NCBI RefSeq assembly: GCF_008364555.1
Contig: NZ_VTUC01000038.1
Coordinates: 248,001-312,000 of the forward strand
Origin: Enterobacter vonholyi
GTDB lineage: Bacteria > Pseudomonadota > Gammaproteobacteria > Enterobacterales > Enterobacteriaceae
Direction of reading: 5' to 3'
DNA: 64,000 bases
Below, in pieces: positions 52,112-59,677 of this stretch. The notes beneath the pieces are model-generated. The model was not told the origin of the DNA. It made no database searches and was given only the letters and a program-made list of their open reading frames with translations. The position numbers and the translations under genes were made by a program. Every line of letters starts with the position of its first letter. Position 1 is the first letter of the stretch.

Positions 52112-53324
52112 TATGCCAGCGTCAGGCACCCTGCTGTGCCGTATGGCTCTGCGCGATCTCATTCACGATCGCAAGGTCGCGCTGTGCATCATCTTCTCTT
52201 TGATTGCCGTTATCGCACCGTTATTGCTGCTTTTCGGATTGAAGAATGGCATTGTCAGCCAGCTTCGCCATCAGCTTCTCGACGACCCTCGCACCCGGGA
52301 AGTACGTATGACGGGTAATGGTAATTATGATTTTGCCTGGCTTGATAAGCTCGCCCGCCGTTCAGAAGTCGGATTTTCGATTCCGTTGACTCGTTCGCTG
52401 AACACTCAGGCCGATCTGGTCCGAGACGGGCAACACTTTGTCCCGGGTGCTGAAGTGATCCCGACGGCCAAAGGCGATCCTCTTTTGCAGGATGTCAGAG
52501 CACCGGTCAAAGACAGCGATACCGTACTCAGCGCCAGTGCGGCACGCCGCCTTGGCGTGCAGACAGGAGATATCCTGCGCCTGATGGTGAGCCGAAAAAG
52601 CGAAGGGAAAAACCAACGCGCCACGTTCGCTTTAACCGTTACCGGCGTGCTGGATGACGCAAAATTTTCACGTCAAGGTGCCTTTATTACATTGCCTTTG
52701 CTTGTTGCTCTGGAAGACTACCGCGATGGCTTTCAGGTTCCCTTGCTGGGGGTCAGCGATGGCAAGCCGTTCAGAGAGAGAACCCGCTATTCAAGAGCAC
52801 GTATCTATGCCAGTTCGATAGATGACGTTTCACTCCTCGCGCGGTGGCTGGAGACGCAGAACATTGAGGCTATAACTCAGTCAGCTCAAATTGAGTCTGT
52901 GCGTGCCATCGACCGTGTGCTGGGTATTATCTTCGGCGTGATTGCCTGGATCTCTGCATCAGGGTGCATCGCCTCGTTAGTCGGTGCCTTCATCGCCAAC
53001 ATTGATCGTAAGCGCAAAGATATGGCCGTGCTGCGCCTTCTGGGTTTTCGCCGTCGCGCTGTGACGCTTTTTATTATTATTCAGGCGCTGTGTTTGACCG
53101 GCGTCTCATACGGACTGGGTGTGATCATCTACCTGCTGGGCAGTGCATTGTTCAACCATGTGTTGGGCAGTTCTTTACCGGACCAGGCATTCGTCTGTCA
53201 CCTTGACCCCCTTCATTTTATCGCAGCATTGCTCTGTGTCCTTGCCGTGGCGTTAGGCGTGGCCGCTATCGGAGCACTGCGCGCACTGAAAATCGAACCT
53301 GCGGAGAGTTTACGTGAAATCTAA
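52092..53324 (+). CDS. FtsX/MacB-type ABC transporter permease
   Basis: 410 residues from a GTG 20 bases inside the ATPase gene, with GGAGAGGG upstream. One membrane helix near the N-terminus (about 22-45), a large periplasmic domain (about 50-265) and three helices at the C-terminus (about 275-300, 320-345, 370-395), the layout of FtsX, LolC/E and MacB proteins, which move lipoproteins or transmit force to periplasmic partners rather than import nutrients. No adaptor protein of the MacA type is encoded nearby. Ends with LKIEPAESLREI, the typical C-terminus of this family. Confidence 0.87.
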   Translation: MSSYPADMPASGTLLCRMALRDLIHDRKVALCIIFSLIAVIAPLLLLFGLKNGIVSQLRHQLLDDPRTREVRMTGNGNYDFAWLDKLARRSEVGFSIPLTRSLNTQADLVRDGQHFVPGAEVIPTAKGDPLLQDVRAPVKDSDTVLSASAARRLGVQTGDILRLMVSRKSEGKNQRATFALTVTGVLDDAKFSRQGAFITLPLLVALEDYRDGFQVPLLGVSDGKPFRERTRYSRARIYASSIDDVSLLARWLETQNIEAITQSAQIESVRAIDRVLGIIFGVIAWISASGCIASLVGAFIANIDRKRKDMAVLRLLGFRRRAVTLFIIIQALCLTGVSYGLGVIIYLLGSALFNHVLGSSLPDQAFVCHLDPLHFIAALLCVLAVALGVAAIGALRALKIEPAESLREI

Positions 53325-54849
53325 ACTGGCGATGAGCCTGGCTATCATTGGACTCGGGTACGCCTGCGCGGCTAACGCCACCTGGGATGAAAAGTTCTGG
53401 AACCCAAAACCTCTGGCCGATGACGTGATATTGCCTATGCCGTGCGACGGTGCCATGGCATTTCGCAAAGTCGCTATCCCGCTGAATAAACCGCTGGAAG
53501 ATTACAACATCACGCTGGGGCAAGAAGGCGACGACTGGGGATACGTTGAACAATCTCGCCAGGAACACATTGCAGGCAGTTTCCCGGAGAAGGGTGGTAA
53601 GGGCCGTTATTACCTGATGGCCAAATATGAACTGAGCGACCTGCAGTATCGCGCGCTTTCTGGGGAATGCCCGACGACGGATATTAAAGGACGTTTACCG
53701 AAGGTGAGTATTGGCTGGATGGATGCCATGGTATTCGCAAATCAATACAACCTGTGGTTACGAAAAGAAAAACTTTCTGCACTGCCTGAAGATGATGGTC
53801 AGGCGGGATTTTTACGGCTTCCGACAGAAACCGAGTGGGAGTTTGCCGCACGCGGCGGGCTCGCGGTTTCCCCCGCAGAGTTCCGCGATCGCCACTTCCC
53901 GATGCCTGAAGGATTAAACGGTTATGTCTGGTTTGCGGGGGCACAGTCTGCAAATGGAAAACTTCAGCTTACCGGCCTGCTGAAACCTAACCCGCTCGGA
54001 TTGCACGACATACTGGGCAACGCAGCAGAGATGATGTTTGACCCGTTCCGCCTGAACAAGCTCGATCGCCTGCATGGTAAGGCTGGGGGCTATGTCGTTC
54101 GGGGGGGCAGTTATATGACTCCTCAGGCGGATATCCGCAGTTCACTGCGTGGAGAAGAGCCGTACTATGCCAATGCAGGCGAGAATACAACCAAAAGCAC
54201 CGGTGTTCGTCTGGTTTTAGTTTCCACAACCCTGACATCACGCGAGCGGGTGAAAGAGATTGAAAAAGAGTGGCAATCATTAGGCACGGGTAAAAAGGAA
54301 ACACCTGCAGGCAAAGCTGATGATTCGCTAAAAAACCTGAATGCTATCTCGGCAAAAGTCCAGGATGACGCACTGAAGAAACAACTTGAGCAACTGCGCG
54401 GTGAGCTGCGCGCAAATAGCCAGCTTAGGGATGAACAACGGGATCAGGCAATACGCACATCGTTACAGTTGGGCGCCTTTTTGTGCACAAAAATGAAAGA
54501 TGACGGCGAGTTTTACGATCGTCTCAACCAGCTCTTCACCAAAACCTGTGCCGCAGGCAGCCAGCTTGATGCTAATTGCTCCCGCCGTCAGGAACAGCTT
54601 GGTCAACATCAAAAAGCCCTTGATTTTATTACCAGTTATTACGCTGACACACTGGTAGACATGGGCACAACCTATGACAAACCCCTCATCGAACCGCAGG
54701 TCGCTGTCGTATTGCAACAGATGGCTGCACGCGGAAAAACCAACCTTAACGGTTATCTCGATACCTACTGGAAGAACCTTCAGGGGTACTGGAAAGATGG
54801 AAAAGTTGCGCGCGAGGCGTGGCTTAGTTCATGTAAAAAAAATAATTAA
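53314..54849 (+). CDS. Periplasmic SUMF1 (formylglycine-generating enzyme-like) fold protein
   Basis: 511 residues starting at a GTG that overlaps the permease gene by 11 bases (GGAG site). Signal peptide ending ANATW; SUMF1 domain between about 40 and 300 with LPTETEWEFAARGG (168), NPLGLHDILGNAAEMM (226) and VVRGGSYMT (261). The cysteines used by genuine formylglycine-generating enzymes near the RGGSY region are not present, so sulfatase activation is unlikely; a binding or structural role, or another chemistry, is possible. A C-terminal 200 residues are helical and Glu/Lys-rich. Same operon as the ABC pair. Confidence 0.83.
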   Translation: MKSKLAMSLAIIGLGYACAANATWDEKFWNPKPLADDVILPMPCDGAMAFRKVAIPLNKPLEDYNITLGQEGDDWGYVEQSRQEHIAGSFPEKGGKGRYYLMAKYELSDLQYRALSGECPTTDIKGRLPKVSIGWMDAMVFANQYNLWLRKEKLSALPEDDGQAGFLRLPTETEWEFAARGGLAVSPAEFRDRHFPMPEGLNGYVWFAGAQSANGKLQLTGLLKPNPLGLHDILGNAAEMMFDPFRLNKLDRLHGKAGGYVVRGGSYMTPQADIRSSLRGEEPYYANAGENTTKSTGVRLVLVSTTLTSRERVKEIEKEWQSLGTGKKETPAGKADDSLKNLNAISAKVQDDALKKQLEQLRGELRANSQLRDEQRDQAIRTSLQLGAFLCTKMKDDGEFYDRLNQLFTKTCAAGSQLDANCSRRQEQLGQHQKALDFITSYYADTLVDMGTTYDKPLIEPQVAVVLQQMAARGKTNLNGYLDTYWKNLQGYWKDGKVAREAWLSSCKKNN

Positions 54850-54867
54850 ATAGTTCAGGAGATTGGA

Positions 54868-55566
54868 ATGTTAAAGGTTATTCGCACAGCAGTGATAGCA
54901 GGAATGATGGTATTTCTGGCGGGGTGCCAGAATGGCAGTACGGGAAGTAGTGGCGGCGTCGACCCGCGCCTTGCCAATAATCAGGATGTTGAGTTTTTCA
55001 ATAAATCAGGCTGGCAGGCCTGTGCTGGCGGCGCGGTAATCGGCGCACTGGCCTGCGCTGTCAGTAACTCCAGCAACAAAGCAGTATGTATGGCCGCCGC
55101 CGCTATCGCCGGTTGCGGTGTGGGTATGGGGGCTAACGCCTATCTGGATAATCAGCGCAAAAAATACGCCTCCAAAGAGCTGCAGTTAAACGCAACGATT
55201 AAGGATGTTGAAGCCGAAAACAAACGCATTCAGAACGCAACCAGGGTTGCAAAATCGGTTATCGACTCTGATAAAAAGACCCTCGCTCAAATAGAAAAAG
55301 ATATGGCTGCAAACACGGTGAAAAAAGACGCCGTACAGAAGCAAATTAAAGGAGTGGATGCCAACATTGCTTACCTTCGTGGCACCATCACCGACATGAA
55401 AAAACATGAGAAGCAGTGGCAGGACGTTTCTGCAGACATGAGCAAATCCGGCAGTGATACCCAAAATCTGGATAGCGAGATTGCGTTGATGCGCGACAAA
55501 ATTGGCTCTCTGCAGGGCGAGCTCGATAGCCTCTATACCCAGCGCACCGCGCTGAAAGTCGGTTGA
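54868..55566 (+). CDS. Lipoprotein with glycine-zipper and coiled coil
   Basis: 232 residues with a lipoprotein signal (MVFLAGCQN, lipidated Cys at about 20). A hydrophobic segment rich in Gly/Ala/Cys follows (about 50-85: GGAVIGALACAV, AAIAGCGVGMGANAY), then ~130 residues of Lys/Glu-rich coiled coil. The glycine-zipper could insert in a membrane or oligomerise. RBS AGGAG before the ATG. It starts a group of AT-richer small genes at the end of the cluster. No family recognised. Confidence 0.75.
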   Translation: MLKVIRTAVIAGMMVFLAGCQNGSTGSSGGVDPRLANNQDVEFFNKSGWQACAGGAVIGALACAVSNSSNKAVCMAAAAIAGCGVGMGANAYLDNQRKKYASKELQLNATIKDVEAENKRIQNATRVAKSVIDSDKKTLAQIEKDMAANTVKKDAVQKQIKGVDANIAYLRGTITDMKKHEKQWQDVSADMSKSGSDTQNLDSEIALMRDKIGSLQGELDSLYTQRTALKVG

Positions 55567-55577
55567 GGGGAATAGCA

Positions 55578-56060
55578 ATGCGTTATATTTTTCTTGCACT
55601 CAGCGCCCTCATATTAGCCGGCTGTGCCACTAACGCGCGAGATTGTGACCCGACAACCGGTGATGTCAGCATTATTACCAAATTTAACTGCAACTACTCC
55701 GGCACCTGGGATAAGCGCGTTGAAGATAAACAAAAAACACTGCAATACGATCAGGAACTGAATAAAGAGTTCAAAGCGGTGAATGATGCGATTGAAAAAG
55801 AGAAAGCACTGAGCAATGCCAACGTAGCCAGTAAACAAAAATCGCAGCAAGAACTGCAAAAGTCGATGAACAATCTGCTCGCCCAGTTGAAGAAAAAAAC
55901 AGCTGGCCGGGCTGATGCTCAAAAGCAAGTTGCAGACCTGGAAAAAAATATGAAGGAGGCGCAAAACAAACCAAGCGCTTCCGAATTGCAAAAACAGATG
56001 GAACTGCAGAAGCTGCAGGGACAGCTGAATGAATTACAAGAAACACTGGCTTCACAATAA
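55578..56060 (+). CDS. Small coiled-coil lipoprotein
   Basis: 160 residues beginning at ATG 55578 (GAGGGG upstream, 12 bases after the previous gene). Lipobox LAGC with Cys at about 16, three further cysteines near residues 22-40 (RDCDP, FNCNY), then a long coiled coil of Lys/Gln/Glu heptads to the end. Like the gene before it, it is probably an outer-membrane lipoprotein that reaches into the periplasm; the two may interact. No known family. Confidence 0.72.
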   Translation: MRYIFLALSALILAGCATNARDCDPTTGDVSIITKFNCNYSGTWDKRVEDKQKTLQYDQELNKEFKAVNDAIEKEKALSNANVASKQKSQQELQKSMNNLLAQLKKKTAGRADAQKQVADLEKNMKEAQNKPSASELQKQMELQKLQGQLNELQETLASQ

Positions 56061-56066
56061 TAAAAT

Positions 56067-56090
56067 AGCAGCCGGGTTACCGGCTGCTTT
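56067..56090 (+). terminator. Hairpin after the second lipoprotein
   Basis: AGCAGCCGG-GTTA-CCGGCTGCT has a perfect 9-base stem but only a short T-run. It may attenuate rather than fully stop transcription into the last three genes. Confidence 0.6.
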
Positions 56091-56111
56091 ACCTGTTAAG
56101 GAAAAATAACG

Positions 56112-56588
56112 TTGAAATCTCAATTACTCTCTGCTGGATTATTGACCCTTCTGGCGACAATTCCAAGCGTTCATGCTGCACCGCCTGAGCCTGAGCTTAT
56201 TTTCAACTGCGAACTCACGAACGAAAAATATGTTATCGTCCGTCTGGATCAAGATGTTCCTACTTATTATTACGGCTCACTTGAAAAAGTAGAAATGACG
56301 CTCCCCCAAAATAAGGGAGACAAAACGCAGGTTCGCCTGGGTGAAATGACGTTCTCGGGCGGAGGCGCTTATTATTATCGTTTCATCAATGGCAACTACA
56401 GCTATGTTGTTTATAGCGGTACCGGAAAAGGATGGGATTACACCGGCCTGAAAGTATATAAAAACCAAAAGCTCATCATGAAAAAAGAGTGCACTAATGG
56501 GGGGTTTTTACCTAATGAATATCGCGGTCAAGGCCTCGTAAAAGAAGCGGACACCGGTGATGATGCAACATACGGTTATGTTGATTAA
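56112..56588 (+). CDS. Small secreted protein (TTG start)
   Basis: 158 residues. The frame needs a TTG start at 56112 (AAGGA nine bases upstream) for a clear signal peptide (LLSAGLLTLLATIPSVHA). The mature part is beta-rich with two cysteines that could pair (FNCELTNEK and KKECTNGG) and many aromatic residues (YYYGSL, AYYYRFINGNYSYVVYSG). No membrane helix and no family recognised. Composition is AT-richer than the srfBC genes. Coordinate start is uncertain because of the rare codon. Confidence 0.65.
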   Translation: MKSQLLSAGLLTLLATIPSVHAAPPEPELIFNCELTNEKYVIVRLDQDVPTYYYGSLEKVEMTLPQNKGDKTQVRLGEMTFSGGGAYYYRFINGNYSYVVYSGTGKGWDYTGLKVYKNQKLIMKKECTNGGFLPNEYRGQGLVKEADTGDDATYGYVD

Positions 56589-56613
56589 TACATCATTTTC
56601 AGGATGGTAAAAT

Positions 56614-57042
56614 ATGATGAGCCGTTACTTACACTGTAGCACAGTATTCGCATGTCTTTTATTCGCTGCTCCATCTCATGCGATTGAGATCTGGCACTCA
56701 AACACCGTCTGGGCAAATCAAGGGATGTGCAGCGCCACTTTCACGCTGGACAGTGGCATGGAAAGTGTTGGTTCGTTAGAGATAGGCTTTGACCTCGTTG
56801 ATGCAAAAAATAACCTTGTAGCTCATGATACTTTGCAGGTAGAGCCATTCGGCGATTCTGATGCCACGCGATACCAAACGGCTTTCGCCGAAGGCGAGCA
56901 TTATTGCGAAAGCAATCTCACGCTGCGCCTGACGTCACTGGCGTTAGTTAACGGAAAGACCAAACAGCCTTTACCTCTCAGTTTGCTTACACCAAGGCCA
57001 TTTATTCCATTCCCTATCATTAACCCGCAGGCAGATCACTAA
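56614..57042 (+). CDS. IrmA-like secreted protein
   Basis: 142 residues with a signal peptide (MSRYLHCSTVFACLLFAAPSHA) and a beta-sandwich-like mature part with a Cys pair (QGMCSATF, EHYCESNL). The phrase VEPFGDSDATRY recalls E. coli IrmA, a small secreted dimer that mimics a cytokine receptor. I have this from memory and only one segment is clearly similar, so the call is tentative. It begins at ATG 56614 or 56617. A cluster-specific secreted subunit is the alternative. Confidence 0.5.
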   Translation: MMSRYLHCSTVFACLLFAAPSHAIEIWHSNTVWANQGMCSATFTLDSGMESVGSLEIGFDLVDAKNNLVAHDTLQVEPFGDSDATRYQTAFAEGEHYCESNLTLRLTSLALVNGKTKQPLPLSLLTPRPFIPFPIINPQADH

Positions 57043-57043
57043 T

Positions 57044-58294
57044 ATGTCTATAGACGCTGAAGCAAACTCAACACCTGACAATAATGGGCCTGGCCTTTGC
57101 TTTTTGTTATTACTTATCTTTGGCGGGTTCGTTTTCTTTATACCTGCAAGCGTTGTGGTCGCCTTCCCGGCCGTTCTCGCCGGTTCCTTCCTGTATTTTA
57201 ACTGGTATCTTATTTCGGAAGGGCATTTAGGCAATATTCTTGGCAGTATGATCGTCAGCATGATACTTATGGCTATCGCCGCAGCTATTCCTGTCATTGG
57301 CTGGATATTGTTACTTCTGTGGATCTTCTACAATATTGCAAAAGCCTTTGAGACGATAAAAACATTACTTCCCGATGCGCTCTTTAGCGCTGTTCTATAT
57401 GGATGTTTGCTCTTTCCCGTTATCCAGGAAATGGCAATGGACGGGGAGAGCAACATGGCTGCCACTATCGCTTGTGGTGTCGTGTACGTGATAACTGCAG
57501 GGCTTTATTGTTCAAGGTTAACGCAGCTGGCTACCAACACTAAGCAAAGTATTTTCTATTTTTCAATTATGTGGCTTTCGGTCCCACTTATCGCACTTCT
57601 GATCGTCTCGATTGTGGCATCCCTACGCGCGGCATTCAGAACCGTGCTGACCCCGGTGCAGACCGTGGTCAAAACCCCGCAAAACGTATCAGCGCATATG
57701 CGAGGCGGGAGCCATGTCAACGCTTACACCCGAACTGTGACCACCATTCAACATAGCGTGACCTCCCAGACACTTCCGGGGATGGGAGCTGTTGGTGCCT
57801 CTATGGTTGGTTCCGTATCGGAGGCAACGATAACAACACCACAACAGCCACAGCAAACCTTGCCAGCGCTGGAGCACAAACCAGCCGGGGGTGAATTAAC
57901 ACAGTATGCGACGAACAAAGACCACAATTTTTACCGCTACGACAATCTCAACGCGAAAAAAATAAGCAATTTCGTCCAGGCGGCCAGTCATCGTCAATCG
58001 CTGCCTCCTCTCACGGAAGATGCGATCCTGTTCTACTACGACGAAACGGTTTTCGGCCAAGGGGATCATGGTGTGGTATTAACTGATGACGGTGTTTATT
58101 GCGTGTTGGGAAAATTGTATGAAACTTTCTACGCCCGCTTCAGAGAAGTCAGTAGCGTAGTCATAAAAGGATCCTTTAATAAAAAAATTGTCCTGCATAT
58201 GAAGAATGGCCAGAAACATAATATTGAACTGACTCAATCAAATGCCGGGGCAAAAAAAATCTACGAACTTATCAGCATCGCAGCCCAGAATTAA
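57044..58294 (+). CDS. Multi-pass membrane protein with C-terminal PH-like domain
   Basis: 416 residues, last gene of the cluster. Residues 1-215 contain five or six hydrophobic helices (FLLLLIFGGFVFFIPASVVVAFP, ILGSMIVSMILMAIAAAIPVIGW, LIVSIVASLRAA). A Thr/Gln/Pro-rich linker (230-290) precedes a C-terminal domain whose alternating strands (GVVLTDDGVYCVL, EVSSVVIKGSFNKKIVLHMKNG) resemble bacterial PH-like domains. This suggests a membrane scaffold with a cytosolic binding domain. It starts right after the previous stop. A strong terminator follows. No named family recognised. Confidence 0.7.
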   Translation: MSIDAEANSTPDNNGPGLCFLLLLIFGGFVFFIPASVVVAFPAVLAGSFLYFNWYLISEGHLGNILGSMIVSMILMAIAAAIPVIGWILLLLWIFYNIAKAFETIKTLLPDALFSAVLYGCLLFPVIQEMAMDGESNMAATIACGVVYVITAGLYCSRLTQLATNTKQSIFYFSIMWLSVPLIALLIVSIVASLRAAFRTVLTPVQTVVKTPQNVSAHMRGGSHVNAYTRTVTTIQHSVTSQTLPGMGAVGASMVGSVSEATITTPQQPQQTLPALEHKPAGGELTQYATNKDHNFYRYDNLNAKKISNFVQAASHRQSLPPLTEDAILFYYDETVFGQGDHGVVLTDDGVYCVLGKLYETFYARFREVSSVVIKGSFNKKIVLHMKNGQKHNIELTQSNAGAKKIYELISIAAQN

Positions 58295-58304
58295 GTAATC
58301 CTCC

Positions 58305-58330
58305 AGGCACCCGCTCAACGGGTGCCTTTC
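58305..58330 (+). terminator. Intrinsic terminator at the end of the srf cluster
   Basis: AGGCACCCG-CTCAA-CGGGTGCCT stem with a TTTC tail, 11 bases after the last gene of the cluster. Confidence 0.8.
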
Positions 58331-58435
58331 AGACTTCCGCATGACACATTCTGACAGTTTCACGCTTTATCGTGATCGCCATATTTACAGCGGCTTATAT
58401 CGTTACGTTAAGAGAGAACTGTCATGAGGTCTAAA

Positions 58436-58732
58436 ATGAGCGATTTCACTGAACTGCCGGTCACTGGCTCTGTTAAGACCACAACAGCGGTCTACACGCG
58501 TAAACAGAGCCCCTCGGTATTCTCGCCCGTGGCGTGTGAACTCTCTGCGGGAAGCCAACTGATGGTGCAGGCTGCGGTGATGGGGGATGCGGTGGAAGGC
58601 AACGCGCACTGGTATCGCATTGGTGAGGATACATACATCTGGGCGGGGGCATGCACACGGCTCGATCCTTACCCGGCGTTTCCGCCAGGCACGCGAACGA
58701 ACTGGATGGTGGTGGTGTTCGAGGTACGCTAG
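58436..58732 (+). CDS. Small SH3-like domain protein
   Basis: 98 residues without a signal peptide. The segment VTGSVKTTTAVYTRKQSPSV, a hydrophobic core and WYRI..DTYIWAG suggest an SH3b-like barrel. I chose the ATG at 58436 because GAGG lies six bases upstream; another ATG at 58424 would add four residues. It lies alone between the srf terminator and a REP element. Function unknown. Confidence 0.68.
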   Translation: MSDFTELPVTGSVKTTTAVYTRKQSPSVFSPVACELSAGSQLMVQAAVMGDAVEGNAHWYRIGEDTYIWAGACTRLDPYPAFPPGTRTNWMVVVFEVR

Positions 58733-58743
58733 GCCCGGCGTAG

Positions 58744-58771
58744 GTCGGGTAAGGCGAGGCCGTCACCCGAC
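58744..58771. repeat. REP-type palindrome
   Basis: GTCGGGT and ACCCGAC arms around a GC-rich loop, between the SH3-like gene and the clpP-like gene, which converge. Confidence 0.7.
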
Positions 58772-58790
58772 ACAAACACGCCGCGAAAAC

Positions 58791-59393
58791 TTAATCCAGC
58801 TTCAGCTCGTCATAATGGGTGATCAGCTTGCCCACGATGCCGTAGTCCAGCGCTTCTGCCGGAGACATCCAGAAGTTGCGGTCGGTGTCTTTTTTCACTT
58901 TTTCCAGCGGCTGGCCGGTGGCGTCAGCGATCAGCTTGTTCACGCGATCCAGCATGCGGATGATCTCGCGCGCTTCGATCTCAATATCCGTCGCCTGACC
59001 GCGCACGCCGCCCAGCGGCTGGTGGATCATAAAGCGGGTATTTGGCAGCGAGTAGCGGTGCTCTTTTTTCGCTGCCAGGAAGATGGTTATCCCGGCGCTC
59101 GCCACCCAGCCGGTGCCGATGACGTGCACTTCCGGGCGAATGAATTTGATGAAGTCGTGAATGGTGTCACCCGCTTCCACGTGGCCGCCCTGGCTGTTGA
59201 TATACAGCTTGATCGGATCGTTGCTGACGCTTTGCAGCAGGATCATCTGGGTGATGACCTTCTGCGCCAGCTCCTGATTGATCTCACCGGAGATCACAAT
59301 CGAACGAGACTCCAGCAGTTTTTGCTGCAGAGCGCCCGCGCCGTTTGACCCTTCAGCTTTATCCTTGTCGCTCTCTTTCAGTGTGTAGTGCAT
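58791..59393 (-). CDS. ClpP-like serine protease paralogue with a substituted catalytic Asp
   Basis: 200-residue ClpP-family protein. Ser99 (GTGWVASAGITIF) and His124 (TRFMIHQPLGG) of the triad are present. In the DTDRNFWMS segment the residue aligned with the catalytic Asp of E. coli ClpP (DTERDRFLS) is Asn173. A similar Asn occurs in Listeria ClpP1, which is poorly active alone. It is not the housekeeping clpP, which sits beside clpX and lon. No ATPase partner is nearby. It may form mixed complexes with the main ClpP, or act on its own with altered activity. Confidence 0.85.
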   Translation of the reverse strand: MHYTLKESDKDKAEGSNGAGALQQKLLESRSIVISGEINQELAQKVITQMILLQSVSNDPIKLYINSQGGHVEAGDTIHDFIKFIRPEVHVIGTGWVASAGITIFLAAKKEHRYSLPNTRFMIHQPLGGVRGQATDIEIEAREIIRMLDRVNKLIADATGQPLEKVKKDTDRNFWMSPAEALDYGIVGKLITHYDELKLD

Positions 59394-59570
59394 TGTTATG
59401 TCCTCAGCATTTAGCGCTCAAAACCAGAGTGTAGCCTGTTTTACCGATCAAAGTCCTCACCGACAAATAACGAGGGCGCTGGGGCATACTGCCCATGTTG
59501 CACGCGTTTCGTTCCTTCACCACTCCCGCCCCGGCTCGCTATACTTCATACGGTTATCATATTGTTAAAT

Positions 59571-59589
59571 GATAATGATAGTTAATGTG
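59571..59589 (+). promoter_or_regulatory. Weak Fur-box-like sequence
   Basis: GATAATGATAGTTAATGTG matches the first ten bases of the Fur consensus and about 13 of 19 overall, about 90 bases before the response-regulator gene and near the clpP-like promoter. Speculative. Confidence 0.25.
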
Positions 59590-59677
59590 TTAAGATGAAA
59601 GTCAGCATAAACAGTCTCTTACGTCGCCGTAGTGACTGTTTGCATCCTCGACATGTCAATCAGCACCGGGGCGGTGA

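Noticed and set aside
39983-58294. A type VI secretion system, because VWA, SUMF1-fold and lipoprotein genes resemble T6SS accessory proteins
   Set aside because: No TssB/C sheath, Hcp, VgrG, ClpV, TssJLM or TssK-like proteins are present; the core genes are SrfABC and an FtsX-type ABC transporter.
39983-58294. An anti-phage defence system
   Set aside because: No nuclease, helicase, methylase, toxin or reverse transcriptase domain is visible; the components are envelope proteins and the promoter is flagellar.
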